Positions 1 through 12,368 of a stretch of 64,000 nucleotides of DNA are shown here, piece by piece. How positions within the stretch are numbered: the stretch's first letter is position 1; each line of letters opens with the position of its first letter. The position numbers and the translations under genes were made by a program. The notes under the pieces are model-generated. The model had not been told where the DNA came from, searched no databases, and worked only from the letters and a program-made list of their open reading frames with translations. Source of the stretch: Ditylenchus dipsaci (lineage: Eukaryota > Nematoda > Chromadorea > Rhabditida > Anguinidae); assembly GCA_004194705.1 (NCBI GenBank), contig SADC01000120.1:186001-250000 (forward strand), given 5' to 3'.

Positions 1-243
1 AAATTTAAGAAAATTCACAGGAGCACCAAGGCAGTTTTTTTCTCGGGGAAAATCCAACACGTATAGAATCAAAACTTTTTTGCTAATTTTTTGGTCAGCA
101 CAATATTTTGATCAAAACGCTACCATTAGCATCAGCTGGCTTCTAACAGGCTTGTTGCAAAATTTGCTAGCCATCTGACACGCACGGGCATTTGCTTTTT
201 CGATGATTCATTCATACATTTATTTTTATTTATTGTATTTCAG

Positions 244-316
244 CTATGAAGAAAAAAATAAACGAAAAGAATAAAACAACAAAGAGATCTAAGAAAAAAT
301 TTCTGGAGGAGCTTAG
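244..316 (+). CDS. Possible first coding exon, lysine-rich, unidentified
   Basis: A TTTCAG acceptor is followed by ATG at 246 and an open frame of lysines and asparagines (MKKKINEKNK, later KKKFLEEL). It ends at a strong donor, AG|GTGAGT, at 316. The composition matches the charged exons further downstream on the same strand. Its end phase does not join cleanly to the next candidate exon at 1583 without an indel. I do not recognise the protein. It could be the start of the gene continuing at 1583-12230, or a chance open stretch. Confidence 0.35.
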
Positions 317-945
317 GTGAGTGCTAGATTGTAAAAATGTTAAACAGTTTTGAAATATAAAAAATCAAGTCTGATGGTTTTTAGCATAAAGTAGAGGTAG
401 TGCTTTTTTTCCAGCAAGCTATTATTTGTTTGTTATTGCTAGTAAAAAATGGTATAAGCCAGGGCTGCGTACTCAAATTTTTTTTGAAAGAAGTTCATTT
501 GGCCAAAAAAAAAAAAGTACAAATAAGTATTTTCAGTCAAAAAATTGCATTTTTTCTTATTCTTATTGAGTTTTGAGCACTGAAGAAAAAGTCTTGGCGT
601 AAACCTCAGATTTCGGTTCTCAAAAAAGTTCAAATCTTGTTAAAATTACATCAACATGCCCTGGTATAAGTGCTTGAAAAAATCAGGTGCAAAATTAGGC
701 AGTTCAGAGGGGTACATACCAGCATTTTTTTTATCACTTTAACTGGTCAAAAGTTTAATTTAAAGTTCATCGTATCTAGCAGAAACAATAAGTTTGGGAG
801 TTTGATTTCAGGTCACTTTTCAAAACATTTGCGTATTGGAGGGGCTAAAGAAGTACACATGAAAAATTGAAATTGATTTTATCTTTTTCGTGAAATAACG
901 CATTTGCAGAGGCAGAATCCCACGCTAAGTTCCTTTTTTGGCATT
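317..945. other. Non-coding AT-rich stretch
   Basis: No convincing exon is seen. A short stretch near 730-755 (TTTTTATCACTTTAACTGGTC) recurs at about 12400, inside a foldback element, so part of this interval is repeat-derived. Confidence 0.4.
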
Positions 946-949
946 TTTA

Positions 950-1375
950 ACGTCAATTGCAAAAAAATCTTTTTTTTTTGCAGTTGATATACGTCGTTTG
1001 CAGCTGATCCACAGGGGATCAAGCACCTTCAAAAAAATTGCAAAAATAGTCTAGCCTTTTTTCTACGAGGTTTTCATCACGATTGATCATTTTGCGAAAA
1101 AAAAAATTCTAAAAAAAATTCCTTGGGGGACCGATGTGTCATTTAGGTGCCAAATATTTTTGAACTACCTTGGTTTGAACTACCCAAGGTAATTTTGTTT
1201 TGGATTTTTTTTGCGAAAGTAAAAAGTATTAGACTGTGTTCGCAAAAAAAGTATCTGAAAGTGCTTGCTCTCCCTGTGGATCAGCTGCAAAAATGCAAAT
1301 CAGCTTCAAAAACGTAAATCAGCTGCAAAAAGACGTAAGTCAGCTGCAAAAAAGGTTTGTCCGTCAATACCGATT
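950..1375. repeat. Foldback repeat with CAGCTGCAAAAA tandem units
   Basis: A left arm around 981-1031 (containing CAGCTGATCCACAGGGGATC and AAGCACC) is matched in inverted order at about 1260-1304 (GTGCTTG, then CTGTGGATCAGCTGC). The inner right part repeats a short unit, ATCAGCTGCAAAAA, three or four times. Related CAGCTGCAAAAA text recurs at 2725-2745. This is a degenerate palindromic element with no coding content. Confidence 0.6.
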
Positions 1376-1582
1376 GAATTTTTTTTTGAAAATGTCGCCT
1401 TGGTCTCTCTGTTGTAATCATCAGCCAACTTTTTGACCAATTAGCCAAAAAGTAATTAGCCAGCTAAAACTTAGCTCTAGGTACACGACCCTCCTTTACT
1501 AAAACAATGAGGCACAAAATGTATGCGGAAACCAAAATAACATACCTGGGTTGATTTCTACAAGTAAAATGATCTCTTTTAG

Positions 1583-4500
1583 TGAAGAATGACAGAAAAG
1601 ATGTGGTCTTGGGAAAAAAAGAGTCTCAAATTGTAATGGAGCCTACTCATACTCAGTCTACGTCTAATCAAAAACCAAGTATTTTTCAAATTTTAAACAT
1701 TACATTTTTGTCATTTTTTCACATGCATTATTAGCGATTAATGCATCACAGGGGAGTCTGTTCTACCTTTTCAAGTGAGCTGTCTCGCAGAGTGTTCAAT
1801 TTGATTCCCCGATTTAAAATTTGAATGTTTTTTTCGCTCCTCAAAATTCTTGATTTCTTTTTTATTAAATTATATTTTTGACTATTTTTGAAGGATACAG
1901 GACTGCATTGATATGGAAAGGGACAAAAAAGGGGCTACTTAGATATTTTCAATTTTTTTTCATCTCTAACTCTCAAGCCAATCAAAACCAAGTATTTTTC
2001 GAATTTTAAATTCCTTCGGGGGCGCAGGGGGCTTGAGTGTTAGAGATGCGCGCACTCACTTATCTAGACATCATTCCGAGAAGTACACTTGCATACAGAG
2101 TCTTTTTTGCCACGGCCCATGTCGAAAGACATGGTAAAACACACAAAGTAGCCGACAAAAAAGTGGCCTCCTTTTTGTCCCTTCTCTTCTCCAATACAGC
2201 CCTTTTCCAGCCTTCAAACATAGAACTTTTCGCTTCAAACTATTTTTAGACTGAAATCACCTATGTTAGACCACTGAATATTTTTCAACTACTAAAATAT
2301 TTTTGGACTACCGAAATATTTTTGGACTAGTAAACTTCCCTTAGACTACTAAAGTGCAATTAACCCAATTTTGTCCAAAGAACTACTTTGACTTGAATGA
2401 GTATAGGTGGTATAGCAGTGATTATTGGTCTAGGGTTCGACTCCTGTGTCTGCTCTGTTTCTTTGATCATTTATCATTACTATATTATAAAAAAAGTCGA
2501 AATAAAAAAGTATCTCGAGCGGATTTGAATTTTCCAAATTCTAATTGTCATCAACAAGTATCGCCTTCAAGGTAAATCCAACCCAAATTTCTTTGAGGGG
2601 TATCTAATAGAGGAATCATCTCATAAAGAAGATATCTCATAAAAATATTCGACTGCATCTACAACAAAATAGTGAGCATACTTTTTTTGGAGCTGATTAA
2701 AAAGAGTCATTCAGCTACAAGACCAAATCAGCTGCAAAAAAGGTATGCCCAACAAAATTGCTCTCTGTGTCATGAAAATTTTAAATTCAAAACGCTGGAG
2801 ATGGAAGACGGAGAGGGCTCGTTTATTAGGCGTACCGTATATATCATTGAAAATAAGGCCCCATGGGGCCTTATTAGTAGATATTTCTTCACTCCGATTT
2901 ATCCGGGACACAGTCGTAATATTCTCTGAAAGTGAAAAAAAATTCGATTTGACATAGTCCCCAAGGTAAAATTTAGAAAAAGTTGAAATTTTTTTTTAAT
3001 TGAGGTCTGTATTGGGAGTAAAAGGAAATGAAAGGGGCCAATTTGTAGCAAAGTATATCTTCTAATAAGGCCCTTCCTTCTATTAAGACTCCACCTTATA
3101 ATAAGGCCTCACCTCCCAACAGGTGTTGAAAAATAAGGCCCCACCTCAAAAAAGCCTAATAAGGTCTAAAAGGCATATTCTAATAAAGCCCCACCTTTTA
3201 ATAAGGGCCCACCTCCAAAGAGGGGTTGAAAAAAGGCGTCATGGGTCTTTATTCGAAGATATACGGTATTGCCATATTTGGCTGTCTCACCATGTTTTCA
3301 ACATGGGCGTTGGCGAAAAAGCTATTTTTTGATCAAGAGTAATTCTCGAATCATGTTCAAAGTGAGTGAGTGAGTGAGTGAGTGAGTGAGTGCGCGCATC
3401 TCTGACTCTCAAGCCCCTTCGGGGGCGCAGGGGCTTGTGGGCTTGGAGTTGAGATGAGCACACCCACATACCTTAGACACAAATCACTCGAAAGAGACTC
3501 AGGTGGTATCTCATCTTAAATCATGTTCACATTATGAAGCCTGAAAATATTGCTTTTTCATATTTTATAAATGTGTGAAAAGAAAAAACAGTCATTAAAA
3601 AAACTGATTGCCAATAATGCATGTAAGAATAAGTGGCAAAAAATTATATCAAAACTTGTATTAATAAACTTGTATTAAGGTGGTAAAAAAGAAATAACAA
3701 AAACACAAAGCAGTTCAAGAAATGAAATAAAACCAAATATCATGGAAGGTAGGTTAAAAATTAAAAAATTGCAGAATAAATTTTTTTCTCGTATAAATCA
3801 ATAAAATTTGTACTGAAATTAATCTGAGCTACTTAGATATAACTAGTGTGATAAAGCCCCTGCGAAATTTTCTAGCCAGTTTTTAAAAATAAAAGTGGGT
3901 AACACTATAGAATGCCCCCCCCCCACAGCTAGCGAAAAATTTACTTTTCCTGAAGGGGAAAGGACCCGTCCCATTTCGATCTCGTGCTCTGAATAGGCAC
4001 GGAAACACTTTGGTTTCCGAAAAATCGAAAAAAAATTTTCGATTTGCCTTGGTCCCCAAGGTGAAAATTTAAGAATTAAAAAAAATATTTTTTCGAATTC
4101 CCGCCAAAACATTTTTTAAGGGATTTAGGGCTGTATTGGGAGGGGAAGGAAATAAAAGGGGCACCTTCATTGCAAAATTATAAAAAAAGTGAATTCTGGA
4201 CTACTTCGGATGTCCTGCCATGTTTTTCAACTGGGCCGTGGCAAAAAGAGACTCTATATACATTTTATGGTCAAGAGTACTTCTCGGAATCATGTCTAAG
4301 GTAAGTGAGTGCGCGCATCTCTAACTCTCAAGCCCCCTGCGCCCCTTCGGGGGCGCAGGGGGCTTGGGGCTTGGAGTTGAGATGCGCACACCCACATACC
4401 TTAGACACAAATCACTCGAAAGTGACTCTGGAACAGTGTTTCCAAAAAGCAGAAGCGGATCGCCACAATCAGAAGCGGAAATTCTGTTTCTGATTTCTGT

Positions 4501-7500
4501 TCTGCTGTCAAACATTCTGTTTCTGCTTCTGCTTTTGAAACTTTATGCTTCTGCTTTCTGCTTCTGCTTTTCAAACTTTCTGTTTCTGCTTCTGCTTTTG
4601 AAACTTTATGCTTCTGCTTTCTGTTTCTGCTTTTGTAGCTTTCTGCTTCTGCTCGTGGCAATCTGCTCCTGCTTTTGATTTTGGCTTTTCAAAAGTGTTT
4701 TTGCTTTTTCTGCAGTTTTTGTATATTTTTTAATATTATTTCTTAACGCTTACTTATTCAACGTTCAATAATGATTATAAGCCACTGTAATCTGATAACC
4801 TTAATAACCGAAACTTTTTTTACCCAAATGAATCAGACTTTATGTAAATATAACGTTTTTCCTGTAAAAGACGTTCTTCTTCATAAGACACTCCTCGACT
4901 CCAGACTTATTTCTCGGTTACTACTCATTTGGCCGCACCTCATTTGTCCGCCATTTCGCATTTTTATAAGAAATTACCACTGCCGTTAATTTTGACCTTT
5001 TATTGACGAGCGGTAGTTAAGTCATCAACTAAAGGCTATTCTACCCCGCTTTGGTCACTGGAACTGGGCAAAAAAGAACTCTGTATGCATATTATGATCA
5101 AAATTCATGCTCGAATCATCTTTAAGGTAAGTGACGGTACCATGACAAAATCCCTCAAGCCGAAGTACATGCAAAATATGTCAGCGCATGGTTTTCAAAA
5201 GAAGATTTATTGAGCAGCAGTCAACAACCATAACAAAGGTAACGGAAACAAACAATTAAAGAAAAACAATTTCCATACTCAACATTTTCTGTCTGAACCA
5301 GACGATCAGCAAACGAGATTGAGATAGACCTCATAGTAATTGATCAGCGTCTAAGAGAATCAATTTTAGCGCTATAAACAAAACTGGTAAGATGACTAAC
5401 CAATGGAGACTGTTCCGCCAGCTTAGCAGTTGCGATAATCTTCTCGAACCATCTGAGTAGCGCACTTGAGCAATTGGGCAACGTCCATCTGCCCGCACGG
5501 CTAGCACTGCAATAAGGCGTACCACCGAATCATCTGAAAAAACTATATATGGAGCCATACTGAAAAGCAAATAGCAGCAAGGTGTACCTTCAACCGAAAT
5601 GTCAAGAGAAGCATCATCATCGACAGGTGCATTGACCACTTCCTCAGCCATATTCTTAGCGTCCAGACACTGATGCTTGGCCGGAAGAGACTCGAAAATC
5701 TTGCCCGAAGTGCGTTTTGGAGGAGAACTGACCGCTTCGCCACTTCTAATCATCTCCTCCAGATGGAAGCTTCAAAGACCTGCACCAAATCGACGCAGCC
5801 CAGCAAAGAAAAACTGGAGCTGGTGGGAGCAGGAGACTTGGTAGAGCGTAACTTCCGATCTGAATTAACATTAGACTTGGGAGCAGCTGCTTTCCTGGCT
5901 AGCGTCTTCTTGACAGGCGCAGCATCAGGGACTCTCTGCTTGATAACGCTCTGACAAACCGGCCTATGACGCTTGCCAGAATTTTCCACCTGAATAGTCG
6001 GAAAAGTTAAAGGCTGCATTAAAAGGGAGAGTAGTTACGTTCTTAGTCGAACTGTCAGGCGTTGAGTCAATAACCAGTAGAAAACCATTCTAGTCAGCAC
6101 TCTTCTCGGCATATTCAGCAGCATTTTTCCCGGTATCTTAATCTAATTTTAAAAATAATATGTTAAAGTCAGAGTATGATCAAAGGCTTAAAGAACGAAT
6201 AAATGAGTCAGAATAGAAAATAGGTAGAAACTGAATGCAGAAGCAGAAAGTTTCAAAAGCAGAAGCAGAAAGCAGAAGCATAAGTTTGAAAGCAGAAGCA
6301 GAAGCAGAAACAGAAAGTTTGAAAAGCAGAAGCAGAAAGCAGAAGCATAAAGTTTGAAAGCAGAAGCAGAAGCAGAAACAGAACGTTTTGAAAAGCAGAA
6401 GCAGAAGCAGAGGCAGAAAAGTTCTTATGCTTCTGCTTTATGCTTCTGCTTCTGTACTGATTCTGCTTTCTGCGTTCAGATTTCTGTTTCTGATTTCCGC
6501 TTCTGCTTTTTGGAAACACTGCTCTGGATGCATTAAAAAGCATTCATACACAGAGTTTATTTATGCGGTAGGCCCAGTATTCAAACTATGTTCAACATCT
6601 TCTTGTTAGGGCCTTATGTGATTAGTGGCCCTCTTTTGTCCCTCCCCTCCCAATACAGCCCTAATTCCCTTTAAAAATGTTTTGGCGGGAATTCAAAAAA
6701 ATTTTTTTTTTTGAATTTCTTAAATTTTTTACCTTGGGGGACCAAGGCAAATCGAAAATTTTTTTTCGATTTTTTCGGAAACCAAAGTGTTTCCGTGCCT
6801 ATTCAGAGCACGAGAATCAAAATGGGACGGGTCCTTTCCCCTTCAGGAAAAGTAAATTTTTCGCTAGCTGGGGGGGGGCATTCTATAGTATAGCCTAAAA
6901 GTGTGTTAAACCAAAAAATACAATTACCGTATTTTCACTAATTAGCCGAAACTCCTTATTTTAAAGGTCCGTATGTCACAAGGAAACCACCTGAACTGTT
7001 CGAGACCGAATTCGGAAATTCTGTAAAGCTATCTGTCGAGCATTGTCGATTTGCATAGTGTAGCCGGAGTGATTTTGACGGACAGCGTCAAAAATTTTGA
7101 GTTCTAAGTCAAAGAAAGCCGGAAAACCTCAAAAACGCCAATTTTGGATATTTCAGTGCTCCAATACTCGGTGTTTTGCTTGTCAAGTGCCAAATCTGAT
7201 CATTATGACCTCATGTTACTTCTCAATTTCACGTCTAACAGTGATGTTTTGAAGAAAAAATTAAGAATTTTTCAAAAGCTCGAATTGTCACGATACATAT
7301 TGTCACATGACATGCATCAGAGAAATTTGATTTTTCAAAAAATTCTCAGATTTTTTTTGAAACATCACTGTTTGACGTGAAAATCAAAAAGTTACATAAG
7401 GTCATAAAAATTAGATTTGTACTTAACAAGCAAAACAAACAGAATTGGAGCGTTGAAATATCCAAATTGGCGTTTTTTGGTGGTTCTCCGGTTTTCTTTC

Positions 7501-10500
7501 ACCTAGAGCTCAAAGTTTTTTTGTCGCTGTCCGCCAAATAACTCCGGCTACACTATGCAAATTGAATATGCTTTACAAGATGGCTTTAACAGATTTGCGA
7601 ATTCGATCGTACAGTCTTCTTTTTTAAGATAGATTTTGAATCTGACATGTCCTGCCGATTATGCCATCGGGTATGATTATTTTTCGCTCTGTATTACAGC
7701 AATTCATGCGAAAAGGATGTCTCAAGAAATTCCACCGATTTTAGACGTTTATAACTTTTTGTCGTGAAGTGAATTCGATATTTGTAAGCAAAGCTTGCGG
7801 TGATAATTTTCTGCCTCCGATTTATTCCGATTTTGAAAAATTCCGGTTCCGGCGCCCGTTTTTCAAGCAAATTTTAGTATTTTTTCCAAAAGGTCTTTTT
7901 TTCAAAAAATTTGCAATCTTTTTAATTTTTTTTTATTGATTTTCGCTTTAAAAAAATAAACGATTCATTCTTTTTGTACATATAGTTAACCAAAAAGTCA
8001 TGAAATTGAAGAAGTTTCAGCAATTGAACTTGTTACAATGAACTTCAACTTACACGTTTTCATGCACTTAATTTAAGTGACTTGACAAGCTTATTACTGG
8101 TCTAGGTTTCACTTATCACTGGTCATGCTAGCGTTTGACATCTTGTTTATTTGTGCAAGCGCAGTGGCTGTGAATCGCACGTGTATATTACATGTATATA
8201 TATCCTTCAATGCGAATAGCTCAAGAAAAACGTCTAACGCATCGATAATTGTAAAAATGTATAACCATTTATGTATAACAAGAGAATGATAAATTCATGT
8301 CACTTTTTATTGATAATGAAAAAACGAACTTTTTTGAAATGAACATTTTTCTAGTTACTTTTAGATTTTTCTGGCGCCCGGCTCCCGCAAAATGACCGGC
8401 GCCACACAATGCGCCCGGCGCCGATTTTTTGAAAAACCCGGCGCCTTCAGAATAGCCGGCGCCCACTGGCGCCGGCGTCGGTGCCGGCGCCAAAAAAATT
8501 TGAGTGCAACTATGCCTACGGCTGACCTACTTTCGAGGTGAATTTCGAAATGGATTGCATACCGTATTTTTTCTATCAATTACTCCATCTCTAATAATCA
8601 CCCCCTTTCTATTAATTACTCCCATAGGCACCCATCTCAGCTCAAATTTTTTTTTGCATATCTGTTTTTGCGTTTTCTTAATCACCACGAACTTAGTTCA
8701 TACCACTTTTTAAAATTTGGTTGAGCACCCAAAAATATCAAATTCAAAATAATTTTTTACGATTTTTCAAGGGTTGAAAAATAATTACCCCGTGGTAATT
8801 AATAGAGAAAATACGGTATTCGTGTTTCTCCACCCGATTTAGTCCGGGACACAGTCGTGAGATTATCTGAAAGCGAAATTTTTAATTACTCCAAAGAAAT
8901 TATCCGACTATTTGGAGTGTGAAGAGTATATACCTATACCCTCATTTTTTATACTAACTATAGTGTCATGAAAATTAGAACTTTTGAAATCCCAATTAGT
9001 AGTTTAACCGAAAGCAATAAAAAACAACACGTTTTTTTTAGAAATAGTATCACTGGAGAATAAACCAGAGAATGAAGACGTAGAAAGTAAAACTTCTTCT
9101 GATTCTAAGCGTGAAGGTAAAATGACAGCTGATTTGGATGATCATCTGGCTGCCGCTTCGTCATTCGCACCTACTACAAGCAGTGTTCTGGAAAATGAAC
9201 ATATAACACATATAGAAAAAGGTTTTTTTTCAGCTTTATTATAAAACTAAAAACTACATAATAGTCTGCAAAGACTTTCCCCATTTTTCTTCAAAGGGTA
9301 ATATTAATCACCATATTCTTTCTAATAGAAGCCCCCGGCCCTAAGAGGAAGGCAGGATGCTGTTAAGTAAATAGAAACCCAAACTAGTTAATTAAACTTA
9401 GGGTGCAATTGACGACCATATATTTTGATTTCCCTCCTTGAGTTTTACACCTACCCCCCCCCCCCCCCGGAGGTTGAAAAATCGAAGCACCGGGCTTCTA
9501 TTGGAGAGAATGCGGTGACCATTACGTAAATGATTTTTATAATAATTTCTACAAGATGTTGTAGCTCCGTGGAAGACGATTGAGTCATCCCATCTGGCAT
9601 TGTCAAGCAAAATTGGGCTCGACTAGTGGAGGCTTCTGTATTTCGGAAAAATTATTCTAAAAGACATTCTTGAAATAAAAGAGCTTTCTCCCGCGATTTC
9701 GAAAAGGCGAAATTGCCATTTTAATCAACTGCGATAGTCTTTTAACAGTTAAAGTATAAAAAAACTTCCTCAAGTGCACAAGTGCCATCTTAAGGATACA
9801 AATGATCTCGGACAGAAGCCCAAATGCCCACCTCCTTCAAAGAGTATTTTTCTTTTAGCCAACTTTTTTTTCATTTTTCCTTATTTCACACTTTTTGCAC
9901 CAACAATATCAAAAGTATTCGGCCGCTTCGCGGTTAAGAATCGGCACACCCCACGTTGCAATTGATAAAGCTGAAAAAATCAAGGGAACCGAAAAAGGTA
10001 GGCTCAGAGAAAAATACTGTTAAGAGGGGGCGGGCACTTGGGCTTTTACGTACTTTGGCACACATTTTCATGGCAATAAAGGCTTTTCCTTAATGATTTA
10101 TCTTTTAGCTGACAAAAAACAAATTAAGCAGCATTGTATCAGTCAACTTAAAGAATATGGGATAAAACAAATTAATAACATGATTTCTAAATTCCCGAAG
10201 AAATATGGCAAGTCGGCTTTTAATATGACTCTAAAATGACCAACAACTTTAGGTTATCCAAAAAAATGCAACGAAAACAACTCTTATTGATGAATTACGC
10301 AAATTTGCTGACGAAAACTGTGAGCAACTTTCAGAAAAGGCACCGATAGGTAAATTTTTCAGCGTTGATGATTGATTTTTGTAATTTTGAATTTTATTTC
10401 TTTGTAATCTAAAATTGCCGATAGTAATTTTCAGTATGCTGGATTCTTACACATACACCCCGATGACGCATTTAGTAGCGCTACTTTTTTTGGTTAAATA

Positions 10501-12230
10501 TACAGGCCTCCGAAGTTACATATTTCGTCGGTACTGTAATTTAAGCAACCCCCCCCCTTTAAAAGAAAACCCTACTGTAATATAAGCTCTCCCCCCCCCC
10601 CCCCTTCCCAGTGACTTTAGGCTTAGGAAATAGGCTTAGCCCTTAGGCTTCGGGCCGTAGGCATTAGGCTCAGGGACAACACGTAATAATTTAAGCATTT
10701 TCAAAAAAAAAAGTATTGTTTTGGGGTACTTCAAAAATTATTGGGAGGGGGTATATTCCAGCAGCGTCCATATTTCGATGTATTCGAATTTTTGAGGTGG
10801 TCACCAACTTTTTAATTGATTTCTATATAGTACTTGGTTTTTTTATAAGACAGCCATGATCAAAATTTTTCAAAATCCTTTTTTATCGACAGCCATGGCC
10901 CAGAATGGGAGCGTCACAAAGCCCTTTTTCAAGATTTATTTAAAAAAACAATAAAAACCCCGGTTGCCAGTTGCAAAGCTCACAAGGGGGCAAGTGTGAA
11001 TTGTTTTAGGGTGAATTGTGAATCGCATGACCTGGTAGTCGATGAGGGCTAACAAGTCCAGTTTTTTATTTGCAGTCTGTCCAATTATCAATTCGACATT
11101 TGCAACCTTTATGTGCTATTCGGTCGTGATGCTAAATAGGCTGAAATCCTGACTGGGAGGGTGCTATAGCCCGACTAGCCTCCACCTTCTGTGTACGTCT
11201 ATGAGTAGAGCAGAAAATCGGGTCATTTTATTGAAATGTCTATGTATAAACGCATTTTCTTCCGCTTCATCGAGGTCCACTTCTTCCATCAGCTAGACCG
11301 TTTTCTTCTCCTCATCTTCAGTCGACCACTCAGCACCGGCTCATGCTCTTTGAGGCAGTGAATCATATCATCTTCACACCTATCGATGGAATTTGTAACC
11401 TAGCACCACTTAAACGACTCGGTGATGAGCTCTTTCAAAAGTCTGTTCCAGGCTTTAACGATCCACTAGCGATAGACTGACATCGACGCAGCTTCCGTAT
11501 TCCTTCCTTTGTTACCCTTTTCTCGCCGTGCAACATCTATTTTTCGTATAATTCTCGGATTTCAGCTTTCAAGGACGAGTTTCAGCAAAGGTCCGGGCCA
11601 AAACATTCGATTCTACCACTTGTGCATGAACTCTGCAGTTTGAATTGGATAATTAAGCATTTATTATAATCATGGATTCCGCGAATTTCGAAAAATATGC
11701 TGCTGTTATTTGTTAGGACTATATGAAACAAGAGTTTTAAGCTTTCTGCGCCATGGTCTAGATACTAGGGAGATTTCAGAGATCTGGGATGGAAGGGCAA
11801 AAATATAATTTTAGCTATTAAATTTGTTTTGATTCCTTCCAGCTTATTTAAATAGAGTATACCGTATTCACTCTAATCAGCTGGCATGCCGAGTTATTTA
11901 CCAAACCCCTAAAAATGTGAAAATTGTCAATCAAAATGGCCTTAACTCTCAAAACTTAGTACGAAAATAGGAGGTTGCCGGGTTGTTGAAGAATGCCGGC
12001 CTATTAGAGAGAATACGATGTGGAATACTCAAGCATACCAAAATATCGCCATCGGCCACCATGGTTTTGAAATCACAGAAAATGGCTGTATGAAAGTCAT
12101 ACCTTTAATTTTTTTTATATAATTTTCATCTATAATTTTTTTAGATAGTGCAATCGACAAGTTGAAGACTCAGTGGTCAGATCAACTGAATAAATTGTTG
12201 GAAGACATATTTCCTAAGAAAAATCCATAA
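1583..12230 (+). CDS. Unidentified charged protein, multi-exon gene
   Basis: Proposed exons are 1583-1678, 9042-9221, 10109-10207, 10253-10349 and 12145-12230 (TAA at 12228). Each has an AG acceptor after a T-rich tract. Every junction is phase 1: A+AA, G+CT and G+AT complete codons, which supports the chain. The exon at 9042 encodes an acidic, serine-rich segment (NKPENEDVESKTSSDSK). The exon at 10109 encodes KQIKQHCISQLKEYG. The exon at 10253 encodes TLIDELRKFADENCEQL. The last exon reads KTQWSDQLNKLLEDIFPKK. The helical, amphipathic C-terminal half faintly recalls saposin-like helices but lacks the cysteine pattern. The intron 10208-10252 is 45 nt with a GCAAGT donor. The run of seven A near 10258 must differ by two bases for the frame to hold. 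The 7.4 kb intron after 1678 is filled with transposons. I do not recognise the family. Confidence 0.5.
2020..2135. repeat. Partial copy of foldback family FB-A
   Basis: This carries the family signature: a GGGGGCGCAGGGGGCTTGAG block followed by GAGATGCGCGCACTCACTTA. It is a half-copy in the opposite sense to the copies at 3270 and 4215. See the FB-A family entry at 54505. Confidence 0.6.
2403..2455 (+). repeat. tRNA-like fragment (possible SINE head)
   Basis: A TGGTATAGCAGTG stretch resembling an A box is followed by GGGTTCGACTCC, a good B box, about 30 bases later. A cloverleaf with paired acceptor stem cannot be drawn, so this is more likely a tRNA-derived SINE remnant than a working tRNA gene. 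Confidence 0.4.
3045..3275. mobile_element. Pogo-type MITE with AATAAGGCCC repeats
   Basis: The left end reads TATATCTTCTAATAAGGCC and the right end reads the inverse, CGAAGATATACGGTA. Between them a unit of the AATAAGGCCCCACCTCC type repeats several times. The ends belong to the CCGTATTTTCTCTAATA terminal family shared with the element at 20317. A related fragment lies at 2833-2900. Confidence 0.6.
3270..3515. repeat. FB-A foldback copy with (AGTG)n microsatellite
   Basis: An FB-A core begins after a CACCATGTTTTCAACATGGGC stretch. It includes a run of eight or so GAGT units at 3361-3392, then the GC-rich hairpin around 3410-3430 and the arm ending CATACCTTAGACACAAATCAC. The microsatellite is an expansion of the AGTGAGTG found singly in other copies. 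Confidence 0.7.
4434..6521. mobile_element. hAT-type element, 2.1 kb, non-autonomous
   Basis: The terminal inverted repeats start CAGTGTTTCCAAAAAGCAGA at 4434 and end with its inverse at 6521. They are flanked by CTCTGGAA (4426-4433) and CTCTGGAT (6522-6529), an 8 bp duplication with one mismatch, as expected of hAT. Subterminal arrays of TTCTGCTTCTGC lie at about 4480-4680 and, inverted, at 6236-6460. No hAT transposase is recognisable inside. The interior instead holds gene-like minus-strand segments at 5331-6019. Confidence 0.85.
5331..6019 (-). CDS. Gene-like segments inside the hAT element, unidentified
   Basis: On the minus strand 6019-5750 encodes a basic, proline- and serine-rich stretch (KKTLARKAAAPKSN and TKSPAPTSSSFS). 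After a frame slip at about 5750, a second open stretch reads SPPKRTSGKIFESLP and then a serine- and aspartate-rich tail, ending at a GAAG|GTACAC donor near 5585. A further open block follows an acceptor near 5512. Base composition is clearly more GC-rich than the flanks. The segment could be captured host coding sequence, or a poorly conserved element protein. No domain is recognised and the frame is not intact. Confidence 0.4.
6998..7615. repeat. Foldback element of about 0.6 kb
   Basis: Two arms of roughly 260-290 bases face each other around a centre near 7300. The outer parts read TTTGCATAGTGTAGCCGGAG (left) and CTCCGGCTACACTATGCAAA (right). Inner parts share AACATCACTGTT and CCAATTTTGG text with small changes. 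There is no coding signal. Confidence 0.8.
7620..8360. other. AT-rich stretch without recognisable genes
   Basis: No exon-like segment with both splice signals is seen. The interval consists of unique-looking AT-rich text. Confidence 0.4.
8365..8515. repeat. GC-rich GGCGCC-repeat patch
   Basis: GGCGCC and close variants occur many times in about 120 bases, in strong contrast with the AT-rich surroundings. The patch ends in GTGCAACTATGCCT, which recurs near 15565, suggesting a dispersed element end. Confidence 0.5.
8563..8818. mobile_element. Pogo-type MITE, about 0.25 kb
   Basis: The ends are TACCGTATTTTTTCTATCAA at 8563 and the inverse AATAGAGAAAATACGGTA at 8800-8817. TA occupies both boundaries, as in Tc1/mariner-pogo target duplications. 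There is no coding potential. Confidence 0.75.
9311..9520. mobile_element. Pogo-type MITE with poly-C tract
   Basis: The left end CACCATATTCTTTCTAATAG and the right end CTATTGGAGAGAATGCGGTG are diverged inverted copies of the CCGTATTTTCTCTAATAG family. An uninterrupted C run lies at about 9454-9468. The element sits in the intron between exons 9042-9221 and 10109-10207. Confidence 0.6.
11867..12018. mobile_element. Short pogo-type MITE
   Basis: The ends TACCGTATTCACTCTAATCA and CCTATTAGAGAGAATACG form diverged inverted repeats of the same terminal family. The span is about 150 bases with nothing coding. Confidence 0.55.
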
Positions 12231-12368
12231 GTTGGTTTTGATTATTTTATTACAAAACATTGGTTTAAAAGGCATTAAACTTTTGAACAATTTTTCATAT
12301 GGGACTCTTGAATATTGCACGTTAGGATTCAGTTTTTCAATATTTATTATTATATTATGGATGCAAAT

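Larger units (their letters stand above)
3890..6893. repeat. FB-A foldback element split by a hAT insertion
   Basis: Inverted arms lie at about 3895-4433 and 6522-6892. Both carry ACACTATAGAATGCCCCCC-type ends, an identical stretch built on GGGACGGGTCCTTTCCCC, and a CTTGG-GACCAAGG block. The middle (4434-6521) is a separate element with its own target duplication. Removing it restores the sequence GTGACTCTGGATGCAT seen in undisturbed copies at about 42810 and 54898. Confidence 0.8.

Noticed and set aside
3843..4112. Open frame of 89 codons on the minus strand, repeated on plus at 6677-6898
   Set aside because: Both are the same inverted arm of the FB-A element. Similar frames arise from duplicated DNA, with no domain and no splice context.
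4364..4678. 104-codon frame rich in Leu, Cys and Phe
   Set aside because: It is a translation of the TTCTGCTTCTGC repeat in the hAT element's arm, and the opposite strand is open too.
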